Source of the DNA: an uncultured Kordiimonas sp. | GTDB taxonomy: Bacteria > Pseudomonadota > Alphaproteobacteria > Sphingomonadales > Kordiimonadaceae | Length of the DNA: 64,000 nt | Direction: 5' to 3' | Assembly (NCBI GenBank): GCA_947500295.1 | Contig: CANMRM010000002.1 | Location: 434,001 to 498,000 of the forward strand | Shown: positions 63,972 through 64,000 of the stretch, piece by piece | Layout of the letters: every line of letters starts with the position of its first letter | How positions within the stretch are numbered: position 1 is the stretch's first letter | Notes under the pieces: model-generated | Database searches by the model: none | Seen by the model: only the letters and a program-made list of their open reading frames with translations | Told to the model about the DNA's origin: nothing | Position numbers and translations under genes: made by a program

Positions 63972-64000
63972 CCCCCCAAACGCAGCTGTCCAACTAACAC

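Overview
The 64 kb window is a densely packed, mostly minus-strand stretch of a bacterial chromosome. Gene content and protein style point to an aerobic, heterotrophic alphaproteobacterium: a two-subunit-type branched-chain 2-oxoacid dehydrogenase E1 alpha, a phenylalanine/tyrosine degradation operon, many acyl-CoA dehydrogenases and short-chain dehydrogenases (SDRs), a hybrid histidine kinase, a DUF2336 protein, and an xseB-ispA-dxs-tlyA operon. Marine or oligotrophic lineages near Rhodobiaceae/Parvibaculales or Kordiimonadales would fit, but the sequence alone does not fix the family. I found no rRNA, tRNA, CRISPR array, transposase, integrase or prophage genes.

Region 1 (1-12.4 kb) is amino-acid catabolism. 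It holds the start of bkdA1 (cut by the window edge), a secreted SnoaL-like protein, a cytochrome P460 divergent from a GlxA-type regulator, the operon hppD-VOC-fumarylacetoacetase-maiA-phhA divergent from a MarR regulator with a clear inverted-repeat operator between them, an EAL phosphodiesterase, an asparaginase, and alanine dehydrogenase divergent from an Lrp/AsnC regulator. The ring-cleaving homogentisate dioxygenase is not in the phenylalanine operon.

Region 2 (12.4-17.7 kb) has a 732-residue RTX protein without its own secretion genes, a cysteine-synthase-like PLP enzyme and a membrane-bound hybrid histidine kinase.

Region 3 (17.7-42.2 kb) is a large acyl-CoA catabolism island. An apparent five-gene operon (ACAD, ACAD, CoA ligase, ACAD11-like ACAD, SDR) ends at a strong hairpin at 25234-25266. 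Next comes a four-gene beta-oxidation operon (MaoC hydratase, MFE-2-like SDR, thiolase, quinone reductase-like protein) ending at a terminator at 21466-21495. After that lie a patatin and an acyl-CoA ligase. On the other side are a MATE exporter, a DsbA-fold isomerase with a tandemly repeated 3' end, a class II aldolase, a TesB thioesterase and a methyltransferase-like gene. A six-gene operon follows (aldehyde dehydrogenase, Fe-alcohol dehydrogenase, thioesterase, two SDRs, ACAD11-type kinase). An ACAD11-type kinase plus an ACAD11-type dehydrogenase suggests a phosphorylation-dependent route for 4-hydroxyacyl-CoAs. The first two ACADs look like a heteromeric enzyme with one non-catalytic subunit.

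Region 4 (42.2-51.9 kb) has pdxH, a CbpA-like DnaJ, a BrkB-family membrane protein, fabI, aroC, a Na/Pi cotransporter, an alpha/beta hydrolase, a short BLUF photoreceptor, and a TetR regulator divergent from a small membrane protein with two matching palindromic operators.

Region 5 (51.9-64 kb) is the xseB-ispA-dxs-tlyA-RNA methyltransferase operon (isoprenoid precursor supply and RNA modification), an MBL hydrolase with a DmdC-like acyl-CoA dehydrogenase, the tRNA t6A gene pair member Sua5/YwlC overlapping a GlcD-like FAD oxidase, and a DUF2336 protein.
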